From Rhodocista pekingensis (lineage in GTDB: Bacteria > Pseudomonadota > Alphaproteobacteria > Azospirillales > Azospirillaceae): a stretch of DNA of 64,000 bases. Positions within the stretch are counted from its first letter, which is position 1. Every line of letters begins with the position of its first letter. This document shows positions 42,104 to 51,027 of this stretch, piece by piece. Where the stretch lies: assembly GCF_042665545.1 (NCBI RefSeq), contig NZ_JBHTCM010000018.1, positions 62,001 through 126,000 of the forward strand, written 5' to 3'. A program made the position numbers and the translations under genes. The notes below the pieces were generated by a model, which searched no databases, was not told the origin of the DNA, and was given only the letters and a program-made list of their open reading frames with translations.

Positions 42104-43629
42104 CCGAGACCCTGCGCCTGACCCCCGCCGGCCTGACCCTGGCCGACCTGCGCCGCGTGCTGGCCGGCCCCGTGCGGCTGGAGATCGCCCCGCAGGACCT
42201 GGAGGCGGCCGAGGCGTCGGCCCGCACGGTGGCGGAGGTGATCGGCTCCGGCCGCACCGTCTACGGCATCAATACGGGCTTCGGCCTGCTGGCCCGCACC
42301 CGCATCGAGCCGGACCGGCTGGCCCAGCTTCAGCGCAACCTCGTGCTCAGCCATGCCGCCGGCACCGGGGAGGCGATGCCGGACAGGGTGGTGCGGCTGA
42401 TGCTGGTGCTGAAGGTCGCCAGCCTGCTGCGCGGCTTCTCCGGCGTGCGCGGGGAGGTGATCAGGGCGCTGGCGGCGCTGGTCTCGGCGGAGGCGCTGCC
42501 GCTGGTGCCGGCCAAGGGCTCCGTCGGCGCCTCGGGCGATCTCGCCCCGCTCGCGCATCTGGTGCTGCCGCTGCTCGGGCTGGGGCAGGTGCGGCTGGCC
42601 GGGCGCACCGTGTCGGCGGCGGACGCCCTGGCCGCCGCCGGGCTGCGCCCGCTGGAGCTGGGCCCGAAGGAGGGGCTGGCGCTGCTGAACGGCACCCAGG
42701 CCTCCACGGCGCTGGCGCTCGCCGGGCTGGTCGCAGCCGAGCGGGCGTTCGACGCCGCCCTGGTGGCGGGGGCGCTCAGCATCGACGCGGCGCAGGGCTC
42801 CGACACGCCGTTCGACGCCCGCATCCACGCTCTGCGCGGCCAGCGCGGCCAGATCGACGCCGCCGCCGGCTACCGCCGGCTGCTGGCCGGCAGCCCGATC
42901 CGGGCCAGCCATCTGAGCTGCACCCGCGTGCAGGACCCCTACTGCCTGCGCTGCCAGCCGCAGGTCATGGGCGCCTGCCTGGACCAGCTCCGCTTCGCGG
43001 CCGGCACCCTGGCGACGGAGGCGAACGCCGTCACCGACAATCCGCTGGTCTTCCCCGACGACGGCGACATCCTGTCGGGCGGCAACTTCCATGCCGAGCC
43101 CGTCGCCATGGCCGCCGACCAGATCGCCCTGGCCCTGGCGGAGATCGGTTCGCTGTCGGAGCGGCGCACGGCCATGCTGGTGGACCCGCACCACAATGGC
43201 GGCCTGCCCGCCTTCCTGGTGACCGACGGCGGGCTGAACAGCGGCTTCATGATCGCCCAGGTCACGGCCGCCGCGCTGGCCAGCGAGAACAAGGGGCTGG
43301 CGCACCCGGCCAGCGTGGACAGCATCCCCACCAGCGCCAACCAGGAGGACCATGTCAGCATGGCGACCTGGGCCGCCCGCCGGCTGCTGGAGATGGCGGA
43401 CAACGCCGCCGGCATCGTCGCGGTGGAGCTGCTGGCCGCCTGCCAGGGCATCGACTTCCGCCGGCCGCTGCGCAGCTCCGCCCCGCTGGAGGCGGTGCAT
43501 GCCGCCGTGCGGGCGGAGGTCGGCTTCTACGACCGCGACCGCCACTTCGCCCCCGACATCGAGGCGGCGCGGGGCCTGATCGCCGCCGGGCGGGCCGCCA
43601 GCGGGACCGACTGGCTGGCGGCCGCCTGA
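42100..43629 (+). CDS. hutH: Histidine ammonia-lyase
   Basis: A 509-residue enzyme that deaminates histidine to urocanate, step 1 of the pathway. The self-formed MIO cofactor comes from Ala144-Ser145-Gly146 in GSVGASGDLAPLAHL. Other motifs are YGINTGFGLLARTRIEPDRL, NLVLSHAAGTGEAM, QDPYCLRCQPQVMGACLDQL and HPASVDSIPTSANQEDHVSM, all typical of HAL. Its position at the end of hutFUG argues for histidine as substrate, not tyrosine. It converges on the aldehyde dehydrogenase gene with 14 bases between stops. Confidence 0.96.
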   Translation: MTETLRLTPAGLTLADLRRVLAGPVRLEIAPQDLEAAEASARTVAEVIGSGRTVYGINTGFGLLARTRIEPDRLAQLQRNLVLSHAAGTGEAMPDRVVRLMLVLKVASLLRGFSGVRGEVIRALAALVSAEALPLVPAKGSVGASGDLAPLAHLVLPLLGLGQVRLAGRTVSAADALAAAGLRPLELGPKEGLALLNGTQASTALALAGLVAAERAFDAALVAGALSIDAAQGSDTPFDARIHALRGQRGQIDAAAGYRRLLAGSPIRASHLSCTRVQDPYCLRCQPQVMGACLDQLRFAAGTLATEANAVTDNPLVFPDDGDILSGGNFHAEPVAMAADQIALALAEIGSLSERRTAMLVDPHHNGGLPAFLVTDGGLNSGFMIAQVTAAALASENKGLAHPASVDSIPTSANQEDHVSMATWAARRLLEMADNAAGIVAVELLAACQGIDFRRPLRSSAPLEAVHAAVRAEVGFYDRDRHFAPDIEAARGLIAAGRAASGTDWLAAA

Positions 43630-43643
43630 CGCGGGGACGGGGG

Positions 43644-45092
43644 TCAGCGGATCAGGAACTTCAGCAGCCGCTCCATCTTCGCGCCGTAGGGCGGGCGCAT
43701 CAGGCCGGTGCCGTTCAGCCGCGACTGGTGGAACACGGACTTGGCGTGGCTGAAGGTGCGGAACCCGGCCTCCCCGTGGTAGGCGCCGATGCCGCTCTCG
43801 CCGACGCCGCCGAAGGGCAGCTCCTCCTGCGCGACGTGCAGCAGCGTGTCGTTGACGGTGACGCCGCCCGAGACGGTGCGCTCCAGCGTGCGGTCCACGA
43901 CGCCCTCGTCATGGCTGTAGAGGTAGAGCGCCAGCGGCCGCGGCCGGTCGTTGATGTAGGCGTAGGCCTGTTCCAGGCTGTCATAGGGGACCAGCGGCAG
44001 GATCGGGCCGAAGATCTCCTCCCGCATCACCGCCGCCTCGTCCGGCACGCCGGTCAGCAGCGTCGGCGGCAGCTTGCGCCGGGCCGGGTCCGGCACCTCG
44101 TTGCCGGGATTGATCGTCTCCACCCGCGCGCCGCGGCGCTTCGCGTCCTCCAGCAGGCCGGTCAGGCGCTGGTAGTGGCGGTCGTTCACGATGGCGGTGT
44201 AGTCGGGGTTCGTCTCCAGCCGCGGATAGAAGCGGGTGACGGCGGCGCGGTAGGCGGCGATGAACGCCTCCTCCCGGCCGCGCGGCAGCAGCACATAGTC
44301 CGGCGCGATGCAGGTCTGGCCGGCATTGAACAGCTTGCCGCCGGCGATGCTCTCCGCCGCCTTGTCCAGCGGATAGTCCGCGGCCACGATGGTGGGCGAC
44401 TTGCCGCCCAGCTCCAGGGTGACGGGCACCAGATTCTCCGCCGCCGCCCGCATGACGTGGCGGCCGACGGGGGTGGAGCCGGTGAACAGCAGATGGTCGA
44501 AGCGCAGCCGGCTGAACGCCTGCGCCACCTCGGCCCCACCCTGCACGACGGCGACCTCCACCGGCTCGAACACCTCCGCCAGCACCCGCTCCAGCAGGGC
44601 GGCGGTGGCCGGGGTGTACTCCGACGGCTTCAGCATCACCCGGTTGCCGGCGGCGATCGCCGCGGCGAGCGGCGTCAGGCCGAGCTGGATCGGGTAGTTC
44701 CAGGGGCTGATGATGCCGACCACGCCCAGCGGCTGGTACAGCACGCGGCCGCGGCCGGGCTGGAAGGTCAGGGCGATGGGCCGGCGCTGCGGCTTCATCC
44801 AGCGCCGGAAATGCTTCCGGGCATGGCGGATGGCGCTCAGGGTGGAGAAGATGTCGGCCAGCCGCGTCTCATGCGGGGAGCGGTGGCCGAAATCCTGGCG
44901 CACGGCCTCGACCAGCGCCTCCTGGTACTTCAGCACCGCCTGATGGAGACCGTCCAGGGCGGCGGCGCGGCGTTCCTCCGACAGGGGGCCGTGCAGCAGG
45001 TAGGCATTGCGCTGGGCGTCGAGAAGCTGGGACAGCCGGCGGTCGCCCGTGCGGGCGTCCTGTACCGGGAAATCGATCACGGCATCGGTCAT
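43644..45092 (-). CDS. Coniferyl aldehyde dehydrogenase-like protein
   Basis: A 482-residue NAD(P)-dependent aldehyde dehydrogenase of the class-3 type, oxidising aromatic or long-chain aldehydes to acids. NAD-binding and catalytic sequences: GIISPWNYPIQLGLTPLAAA, FTGSTPVGRHVMRAAAENLV, VTLELGGKSPTIV (Glu) and FNAGQTCIAPDYVLLPRG (Cys). The C-terminus PPYGAKMERLLKFLIR fits the membrane-proximal tail of this subgroup. Start MTDAVIDFPV has GGGAGGAA upstream. CalB from Pseudomonas is the closest named relative by eye, but the actual substrate is unknown. Confidence 0.85.
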   Translation of the reverse strand: MTDAVIDFPVQDARTGDRRLSQLLDAQRNAYLLHGPLSEERRAAALDGLHQAVLKYQEALVEAVRQDFGHRSPHETRLADIFSTLSAIRHARKHFRRWMKPQRRPIALTFQPGRGRVLYQPLGVVGIISPWNYPIQLGLTPLAAAIAAGNRVMLKPSEYTPATAALLERVLAEVFEPVEVAVVQGGAEVAQAFSRLRFDHLLFTGSTPVGRHVMRAAAENLVPVTLELGGKSPTIVAADYPLDKAAESIAGGKLFNAGQTCIAPDYVLLPRGREEAFIAAYRAAVTRFYPRLETNPDYTAIVNDRHYQRLTGLLEDAKRRGARVETINPGNEVPDPARRKLPPTLLTGVPDEAAVMREEIFGPILPLVPYDSLEQAYAYINDRPRPLALYLYSHDEGVVDRTLERTVSGGVTVNDTLLHVAQEELPFGGVGESGIGAYHGEAGFRTFSHAKSVFHQSRLNGTGLMRPPYGAKMERLLKFLIR

Positions 45093-45195
45093 GGCGTTCC
45101 TCCCTGTCCGGGTCCCGCTCCGGCCGGCCCGGCTGTTGTCGATGTTGGCCGTGTCGGCACACACGGCAAGCGCGCATCCGGTCCGTCCGGCACTC

Positions 45196-45270
45196 CGTCC
45201 GCGAGGTGGCCGTCCGCGAGGTGGCCGTCCGCGGGGTGGCCGTGCGGGGGGTGGCCGTCCGCGGGGCGGG
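45196..45270. repeat. 15-nt tandem repeat, five copies, intergenic
   Basis: Five 15-base units (cgtccgcgaggtggc type, later copies cgtccgcggggtggc with few changes) lie between the aldehyde dehydrogenase start and the end of the next gene. Not coding in any credible frame. Confidence 0.9.
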
Positions 45271-45281
45271 TGTCGCGGCGA

Positions 45282-45809
45282 TCAGCCGCGGCGGAAGCGC
45301 TGCACGCCGATGATGCGATAGCCCTGGGCCGAAGGGAACCGCGTTTCGATGCGGTGGCGGGCGTCGCGCTCGGTGGCGGCGCCGATCAGGCAGATGCGGC
45401 CGGCCGCCCAGTCCCCGGCCTGCGCCGGCGGCGGCCCCGCCCGCAGGCTGCCCTGTCCGTCATTCACCACCGTCACTTCCCACAGGCGCTGATGGACCAG
45501 ACCGGCGCGGTCGATCATGTGGAGCCGCTGCCTGGGCATCTGCTGGGCGGCGTGCAGCTCCGCCTCGGCATCGGCGCGCAGCTCCTTCAGGCGGGTCAGC
45601 TCGGCCTCCGCCTCGGTGATGGCGGCGTCGGCCTGGGCCTGCCGCTGCTGCACCTCCGCGCAGACCTCCTTCAGTGCCCGGTGCTCCCCCTCCAGCCGGG
45701 CGGTGGCGCGGTGGCGGTCGGCCCGGTCGCCCTCCATCCGGCGCAGGGTGACGGCGAACTGCACCAGCGCCAGCACGAACAGCAGCAGCAGGATCAGGTT
45801 CAGGATCAT
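45282..45809 (-). CDS. Membrane-anchored coiled-coil protein, unknown function
   Basis: A 175-residue protein with an N-terminal membrane helix (MILNLILLLLFVLALVQFAV). A coiled coil follows (about 25-90, rich in Arg, Glu, Ala and Gln heptads such as AAITEAEAELTRLKELRADA). The C-terminal globular domain (about 95-175) includes RLWEVTVVNDGQGSLRAG and RHRIETRFPSAQGYRIIGVQ. Most of the protein should be cytoplasmic. It lies 44 bases downstream of a gene of the same architecture, so the two probably form a complex. No family name is recognised. Confidence 0.65.
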   Translation of the reverse strand: MILNLILLLLFVLALVQFAVTLRRMEGDRADRHRATARLEGEHRALKEVCAEVQQRQAQADAAITEAEAELTRLKELRADAEAELHAAQQMPRQRLHMIDRAGLVHQRLWEVTVVNDGQGSLRAGPPPAQAGDWAAGRICLIGAATERDARHRIETRFPSAQGYRIIGVQRFRRG

Positions 45810-45853
45810 GGTCGCTTCGGCCCCGTCACTCGGTCCCCGTCACTCGGACCCCG

Positions 45854-46408
45854 TCACTCGGCCGCCTTGCGGGCGGGCCTGCCGGGGACGGCGGGCTGCA
45901 AGGGCGGGACGGTGAAGCCGGCGTCCGGTGCGAAGGCCAGCCGTGCCAGCCGCGTCGCCTCCGCCGGGGTGGCGGCCCAGACCTCCAGCACATGGCGCAG
46001 GCCGCGCACCCGGCTGTCGCCGGAATGGACGCGCCCCACCGTCAGCATCGGTCCCAGCGTCATGTCGCCGACGAAGGGGCGGCGGTCGCCCCCGGGTTCC
46101 CCCAGCTCGTGGACGATCTCGAAACTCTCCTGCTTCGCGGCCAGCAGGCGGCGCTTCATCTCCTGGATCTGGCCGACGGTCATGCGCCGCTCCGTCTCCA
46201 GTTCCGCGATGCGGGCGACCGCCGCCTCATGCGTGGCGCGCATCTGATCGTAGCGGCGGCGCATCCGCTCGTTGCGGAGTTCCAGGGTCGCCTGCATCCG
46301 GCGGCCGACGACAAGGCGCACCTGTCGCATCAGTGCCGCCGAGACCATCCCGCAGGCCCCCAGCACCGTGAAAATGAACAGGTTAATACTGAAGCCTTCC
46401 AGCCACAC
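45854..46408 (-). CDS. Membrane-anchored coiled-coil protein, unknown function (partner)
   Basis: A 184-residue protein with one membrane helix near the N-terminus (INLFIFTVLGACGMVSAALM). A long coiled coil follows (about 35-100, NERMRRRYDQMRATHEAAVA and AELETERRMTVGQIQEMKRR), then a globular region with GDMTLGPMLTVGRVHSGD and RHVLEVWAATPAEATRLARL. The domain order mirrors the gene downstream (45282-45809), suggesting a paired scaffold. Three short direct repeats (ccccgtcactcgg type, about 45826-45862) surround its stop codon. Confidence 0.65.
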   Translation of the reverse strand: MWLEGFSINLFIFTVLGACGMVSAALMRQVRLVVGRRMQATLELRNERMRRRYDQMRATHEAAVARIAELETERRMTVGQIQEMKRRLLAAKQESFEIVHELGEPGGDRRPFVGDMTLGPMLTVGRVHSGDSRVRGLRHVLEVWAATPAEATRLARLAFAPDAGFTVPPLQPAVPGRPARKAAE

Positions 46409-46692
46409 GTCGATCCGTCCCGATCATGTGGCCACGCGACTGCAAGCAGTCAAAAGCCCGGAACGGCCACCGATTATTCCGGACGCGGGCTGGGTTCGAC
46501 AGGTTGCAGAGGGGGAAATCCGCAGCAGCAGGGGTTCTATACCATGCGGGTCCTGGCGCGTCGATGCGCCATGGCAGATCCCGGACCGTCGTCCGGCGGC
46601 GGGAAACCATGTCCGCCCCGGCCTGTTGGGAAGCCGACCGCCGTGACGCCCGCCGTGACGCGGTCCCTGGCCACGGAACAACGGAGGACACC

Positions 46693-47709
46693 ATGGCGGA
46701 TCGCCTGGGCGACAAGGTCGTCGTCATCACCGGCGCATCCAGCGGCATCGGCAAGGCCACCGCGGACGCCTTCGCCCGCGAAGGGGCGACGGTGGTGCTG
46801 GCGGCCCGGCGCGAGCAGGGCCTGCACGGGACGGCGGAAATGGTGATCCGTGACGGCGGCCGGACCATGGTGGTGCCGACCGACGTGCGCGACGCGGCCC
46901 AGGTCCGGCACCTCGCCGACCGGGCCATCGACGCCTATGGCGGCATCGACATCTGGGTCAACAATGCCGGCATCGCCAGCTTCGGCACGTTCGAGCAGAC
47001 CCCGCCGGAGGTCTTCGCCAATGTCGTGAACTCGACCTTCTACGGCGTGGTCAACGGCTTCCGGGCCGTGCTGCCGCATTTCCGCGAGCGCGGCCGCGGC
47101 ATCCTCATCACCACGGCCAGCATCGCCGGCCGCGTGCCGACGCCCTACCAGTCGCCCTACGTGGCGGCGAAGCACGCCGTGCTGGGCTTCGTCGAGACGG
47201 TGCGGCAGGAACTGCACCTGGAGGGGCTGGACGACATCCATCTCTGCTCCGTCCTGCCCGGCCCGATCGACACGCCCTTCTGGCAGCACGCGGCGAACCA
47301 TACCGGCCGCGACGTGCAGGCGCTGGAGCCGGCGACGCCGCCGGAGAAGGTGGCCCGTGCCATCCTCGGCCTCGCTTTCCGGCCGCGGCGGGAGGTCGGC
47401 GTCGGCATCCCGCCCTGGGTGCTGGAGATGGGCATGGCCGTGGGGCAGGGGGCGCTGGAGCGCGGCCTGGCCCGGATGACGCGGCGGAGTCTGTTCCAGG
47501 ACAGCACCCGCCCCGCCACCGAGGGCGGCGTGCTGCGTCCGATGCCCGAGGGCACGGGCATGCGCGGCGGCTGGATCGAGCGGCAGCACCGCACCGGCGG
47601 CAATGGCGGCCACGCCGCCGGCATCGGTGCTGCGGGCCTGCTGGCCCTGGCGGTCCCCCTGGGGGCTGCCGCCTGGTACCGCTACCAGAAGCACGGCCGC
47701 GTGCTCTGA
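46693..47709 (+). CDS. Short-chain dehydrogenase/reductase with C-terminal membrane helix
   Basis: A 338-residue classical SDR: coenzyme motif VVVITGASSGIGKATADAFA at the N-terminus, NNAG near residue 92, Ser of the catalytic triad in TTASIAGRVPTPYQ and Tyr-x3-Lys in YVAAKHAVLGFVE. It follows the extended group with a long C-terminal tail (about 255-338), here ending in a probable membrane helix (AGIGAAGLLALAVPLGAAAW). The specificity pocket gives no substrate. Start MADRLGDK has GGAGGA upstream. It is convergent with the second RND pump gene. Confidence 0.85.
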   Translation: MADRLGDKVVVITGASSGIGKATADAFAREGATVVLAARREQGLHGTAEMVIRDGGRTMVVPTDVRDAAQVRHLADRAIDAYGGIDIWVNNAGIASFGTFEQTPPEVFANVVNSTFYGVVNGFRAVLPHFRERGRGILITTASIAGRVPTPYQSPYVAAKHAVLGFVETVRQELHLEGLDDIHLCSVLPGPIDTPFWQHAANHTGRDVQALEPATPPEKVARAILGLAFRPRREVGVGIPPWVLEMGMAVGQGALERGLARMTRRSLFQDSTRPATEGGVLRPMPEGTGMRGGWIERQHRTGGNGGHAAGIGAAGLLALAVPLGAAAWYRYQKHGRVL

Positions 47710-47713
47710 TCCC

Positions 47714-47729
47714 GCCGCCGTCCGGCGGC
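47714..47729. terminator. Stem-loop between convergent genes
   Basis: GCCGCCG-TC-CGGCGGC is a short GC-only inverted repeat between the stops of the SDR gene and the RND pump gene. There is no T tract, so termination here is only a possibility. Confidence 0.3.
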
Positions 47730-47749
47730 CACCGGACGCGGCCCGCGGC

Positions 47750-50700
47750 TCACTCCGCCGCAGCGCCGTGCCCGCCCCGGGGTTCCTGCCCGGTGGCGGG
47801 GCCATGCTCGGCATACTGGCTGTCGAGGTCCTGGAGCCGGCGGCGGATGGCGCCGACCGGCTGAACCCCGTGGGCGGCGAGGCTGTAGAGCAGCGGCGTC
47901 ACGTAGAGCGACAGCAGCGTGCCGACGGTGACGCCGCCGACGATGACCCAGCCGATCGCCATGCGGGACTCCGCCCCGGCCCCCTCGGCCAGGGCCAGCG
48001 GCAGGGCGCCGAACACGGTGGCGATGCTGGTCATCAGGATGGGGCGCAGGCGCAGCTTGGACGCCTCGACCACCGCCTCGCGCATCGCCAGCCCCTCGTC
48101 GCGGAGCTGGTTGGCGAACTCCACGATCAGGATGGCGTTCTTGCAGATCAGCCCGACCAGCAGGATCAGCCCGATCTGGGTGTAGATGTTGTCGGTCATG
48201 CCGGTCAGCGCCATGGCCAGCACGCCGCCGAACAGGGCCAGCGGCACGGCCAGGATGATGATCAGCGGCATGCGGAAGTTCTCGAACTGCGCCGCCAGCA
48301 CCAGGAACGCCACCAGCAGCGCCATGCCGAAGGCGAAGAAGATGGAGGACGACGCCTCGAGCTGCTGCCGCGCCGCGCCCTCGAAGGCGAGCTGCGCCTC
48401 CGGCGGCAGCATCTCCGCCGCCGCGGCGCGCACCATGTCGATGGCCTCGCCCATGGTCAGACCGGGCTCCAGCGTGCCGGTGATGGTGATGGAGCGCAGC
48501 CGGTCGTAGCGGTTCAGCTCCGTCGCCCCGGCGATGTCGCTGATCTGGATGAGGTTGGCCAGCGGCACGAGCTGGTCCGTCTTGGACCCGCGGATGTAGA
48601 TGTTCGACAGGTCGCGCGGGTTCGAGCGCTGGTCCGCCTCGGCGCGCAGCACGACGTCGTATTCCTCGCCGCGGTCCAGATAGCGGGTGACCTGGCGCTC
48701 CGCCATCATCGTCTCCAGCGTGGAGCCGATGTCGGAGATGCCGATGCCCAGGTCCGACGCGCGGTCGCGGTCCACCTGCACGCGGAGCTGCGGCTTGGTC
48801 TCGTCAAAGTCGGCGATCAGGGTGGAGATGCGGCCGTATTCCTGGAGGCGGGAGATGATGGCGTCGCGCCATTCCGCCAGCTCATCATAGGTGTTGCCGC
48901 GCAGCACGAACTGGATCTGGTTGGAACCACCGCCGCGCAGGCCCAGGCCCGAGGGGATCTGCGGGTTGATGCGCGCACCGGGGATCTGCGCCATCTTCGG
49001 CATCAGCTCGGCGACGATCTCCTGCACGCCGCGGCTGCGCTCGTCCCAGGGCGGGGTCCGCACCACCAGCATGGCGCGGTTGACGCCCGAGCCACCGCCC
49101 CAGCCGGGGGCCAGGATGGTGAGAACGGAATTGACCTCCCCGCTGGCGAGGTAGGGCTCCAGCAGCGTCTCCACCGCCATGACCTCGCGGTTGGTGAAGT
49201 CGAGGGTGGAGCCCTCCGGCGTCTGCACGGAGATGCGGAAGACGCCGCGGTCCTCCTGCGGGGCCAGCTCGCTCTCCAGCGACTGGTAGGTCACCACCAG
49301 CCCGCCCACCGCGGCGGCGAACAGGGCCAGCACCAGCAGCGGCGCCCCCAGGGCGGCGCGCAGCGTCCGGCCGTAGAGGCTGGACATGCCGGTGAACACC
49401 TTCTCCGTCGCCACGAAGAAGCGGTTGCCCTCGTCATGCACCCGCAGCAGCTTGGAACAGAGCATGGGCGACAGCGTCAGGGCGACGACGCAGGAGAAGC
49501 CCACGGCCGCCATCAGCGCCACGGCGAACTCACGCAGCAGGCGGCCCTGCTCGTTGTCCAGCATGGTCAGCGGGAAGATCACCGCCAGCAGCACCAGGGT
49601 GGTGGCGATCACCGCGAAGCCGATCTGCCGCGCCCCGCGGAAGGCCGCCAGCAGCGGCGGCTCGCCCTCCTCGATACGGCGGGCGGCGTTCTCCACCACG
49701 ATGATGGCATCGTCCACCACCAGCCCGACCGCCAGCACGAAGGCCAGCAGGGTCAGCACGTTGATGGAATAGCCCAGCAGCGCCAGCACGCCGAAGGCGG
49801 CGACCAGCGATACCGGGATGGCGACCACCGGGATGATGGTGGCGCGCGCCGTGCGCAGGAAGACCCAGACGACCAGCACCACCAGCAGGATGGCGACGCC
49901 GATGGCGTGGAAGACCTCGTAGATCGACTGGTTGATGAACACGGCGTCGTCCTGCCGGACCTCCAGCGCCATGCCCGGCGGCAGCGAGGCGCGGAACTGG
50001 TCCAGCACGGCGTGGACGGCCTGCGACACCTCCACCGTGTTGGCGGTGGACTGGCGCTGGATGCCCATGCCCACGGCCTGGGTGCCGTTCAGGCGGAAGT
50101 CGCCGCGGTCGTCGCGCGGGCCGACCTCCACCCGCGCCACGTCGCCGATGCGGACCAGGTTGGCGCCGTCCTGGCGCACCACGATGGCGGCGAACTGGCC
50201 GGGCGTGGACAGGCGCGTGTCGGTGCGGACGGTGAATTCGCGCTGGGAGGATTCGATGCGGCCGGCCGGAAGCTCGGTGTTCTCCCGCCGGATGGCGGTC
50301 TCCACGTCGCGCACGGTGACGCCGCGGGCGGCCATGGCGTCGCGGTCCAGCCAGACCCGCATGGCGAAGTCGCGCCGGCCGGAGATGCGGATGCTGGCGA
50401 CGCCGGGGACGGTGTTCAGCGTGTCCAGATAGTAGCGCCGGACATAGTCGGTCAGCTCAAGCTGGTTCATGCGGTCGCTGGTCAGCGTGATCCACATGAT
50501 CGGCTGGCTGTCGCTGTCGACCTTCGTCACCTCCGGCGGATCGGCCTCCTCCGGCAGGTTGTCCACGACGCGGGAGACGCGGTCACGCACGTCGTTGGCG
50601 GCCCCGTCGATGTCGCGCGTCAGCTCGAACTCGATGGAGACGCTGGAGCTGCCCTCGCGCGAGCGGGAGCGGATCGTGCGGATGCCTTCGATGCCGTTGA

Positions 50701-50911
50701 CGACGCTTTCGATCCGCTCCGTGATCTCGTTGTCCACCACCTCGGCGCTGGCGCCGGGGTAGGAGGTGTCCACGGAGACGACGGGCGGGTCGATCCGCGG
50801 CAGTTCCCGCACCGGCAGGCTGTCATAGCCCAGCAGGCCGAACACGACCAGGACGGCGCTCAGCACGAAGGCCAGGACGGGGCGCTGGATCGAGACGTCG
50901 GACAGGACCAT
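47750..50911 (-). CDS. RND multidrug efflux transporter (HAE1 type)
   Basis: A 1053-residue inner membrane pump of the AcrB/MexB-like class. Typical sequences include LSDVSIQRPVLAFVLSAVLV at the N-terminus, ELPRIDPPVVSVDTSYPGAS, the TM4 aspartates in VLAVGLVVDDAIIVVENAAR and the C-terminal repeat IGLILLVGLICKNAILIVEF. Length is standard. It starts 116 bases after the adaptor gene (51028-52119), giving an adaptor-pump operon. Ends differ from the 29213 pump, so this is a separate system. The ATG has AAGGAA upstream. Confidence 0.94.
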   Translation of the reverse strand: MVLSDVSIQRPVLAFVLSAVLVVFGLLGYDSLPVRELPRIDPPVVSVDTSYPGASAEVVDNEITERIESVVNGIEGIRTIRSRSREGSSSVSIEFELTRDIDGAANDVRDRVSRVVDNLPEEADPPEVTKVDSDSQPIMWITLTSDRMNQLELTDYVRRYYLDTLNTVPGVASIRISGRRDFAMRVWLDRDAMAARGVTVRDVETAIRRENTELPAGRIESSQREFTVRTDTRLSTPGQFAAIVVRQDGANLVRIGDVARVEVGPRDDRGDFRLNGTQAVGMGIQRQSTANTVEVSQAVHAVLDQFRASLPPGMALEVRQDDAVFINQSIYEVFHAIGVAILLVVLVVWVFLRTARATIIPVVAIPVSLVAAFGVLALLGYSINVLTLLAFVLAVGLVVDDAIIVVENAARRIEEGEPPLLAAFRGARQIGFAVIATTLVLLAVIFPLTMLDNEQGRLLREFAVALMAAVGFSCVVALTLSPMLCSKLLRVHDEGNRFFVATEKVFTGMSSLYGRTLRAALGAPLLVLALFAAAVGGLVVTYQSLESELAPQEDRGVFRISVQTPEGSTLDFTNREVMAVETLLEPYLASGEVNSVLTILAPGWGGGSGVNRAMLVVRTPPWDERSRGVQEIVAELMPKMAQIPGARINPQIPSGLGLRGGGSNQIQFVLRGNTYDELAEWRDAIISRLQEYGRISTLIADFDETKPQLRVQVDRDRASDLGIGISDIGSTLETMMAERQVTRYLDRGEEYDVVLRAEADQRSNPRDLSNIYIRGSKTDQLVPLANLIQISDIAGATELNRYDRLRSITITGTLEPGLTMGEAIDMVRAAAAEMLPPEAQLAFEGAARQQLEASSSIFFAFGMALLVAFLVLAAQFENFRMPLIIILAVPLALFGGVLAMALTGMTDNIYTQIGLILLVGLICKNAILIVEFANQLRDEGLAMREAVVEASKLRLRPILMTSIATVFGALPLALAEGAGAESRMAIGWVIVGGVTVGTLLSLYVTPLLYSLAAHGVQPVGAIRRRLQDLDSQYAEHGPATGQEPRGGHGAAAE

Positions 50912-51027
50912 GGGGCGTTTCCTTGCGGGCGTGGACCCTGGCGGACTTCAGGACCGGCGGACCCCGGGGGGCCGGGAACGGGCGGGGGGCCCGCCGGGAC
51001 GGCCCCCTGCCGGACGACCGCTGCCGG

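Noticed and set aside
42100..43629. The histidine ammonia-lyase gene as a tyrosine ammonia-lyase that supplies p-coumarate to the PYP domain of Ppr
   Set aside because: The enzyme family is related, but the gene is the last of a complete hut operon and has the HAL-type motifs (YGINTGFG, NLVLSHAAG, QDPYCLRCQPQ). No p-coumaryl ligase lies beside it.
45196..45270. The 15-nt repeat considered as a CRISPR array
   Set aside because: Units are adjacent without spacers, too short for CRISPR repeats, and there are no cas genes in the window.
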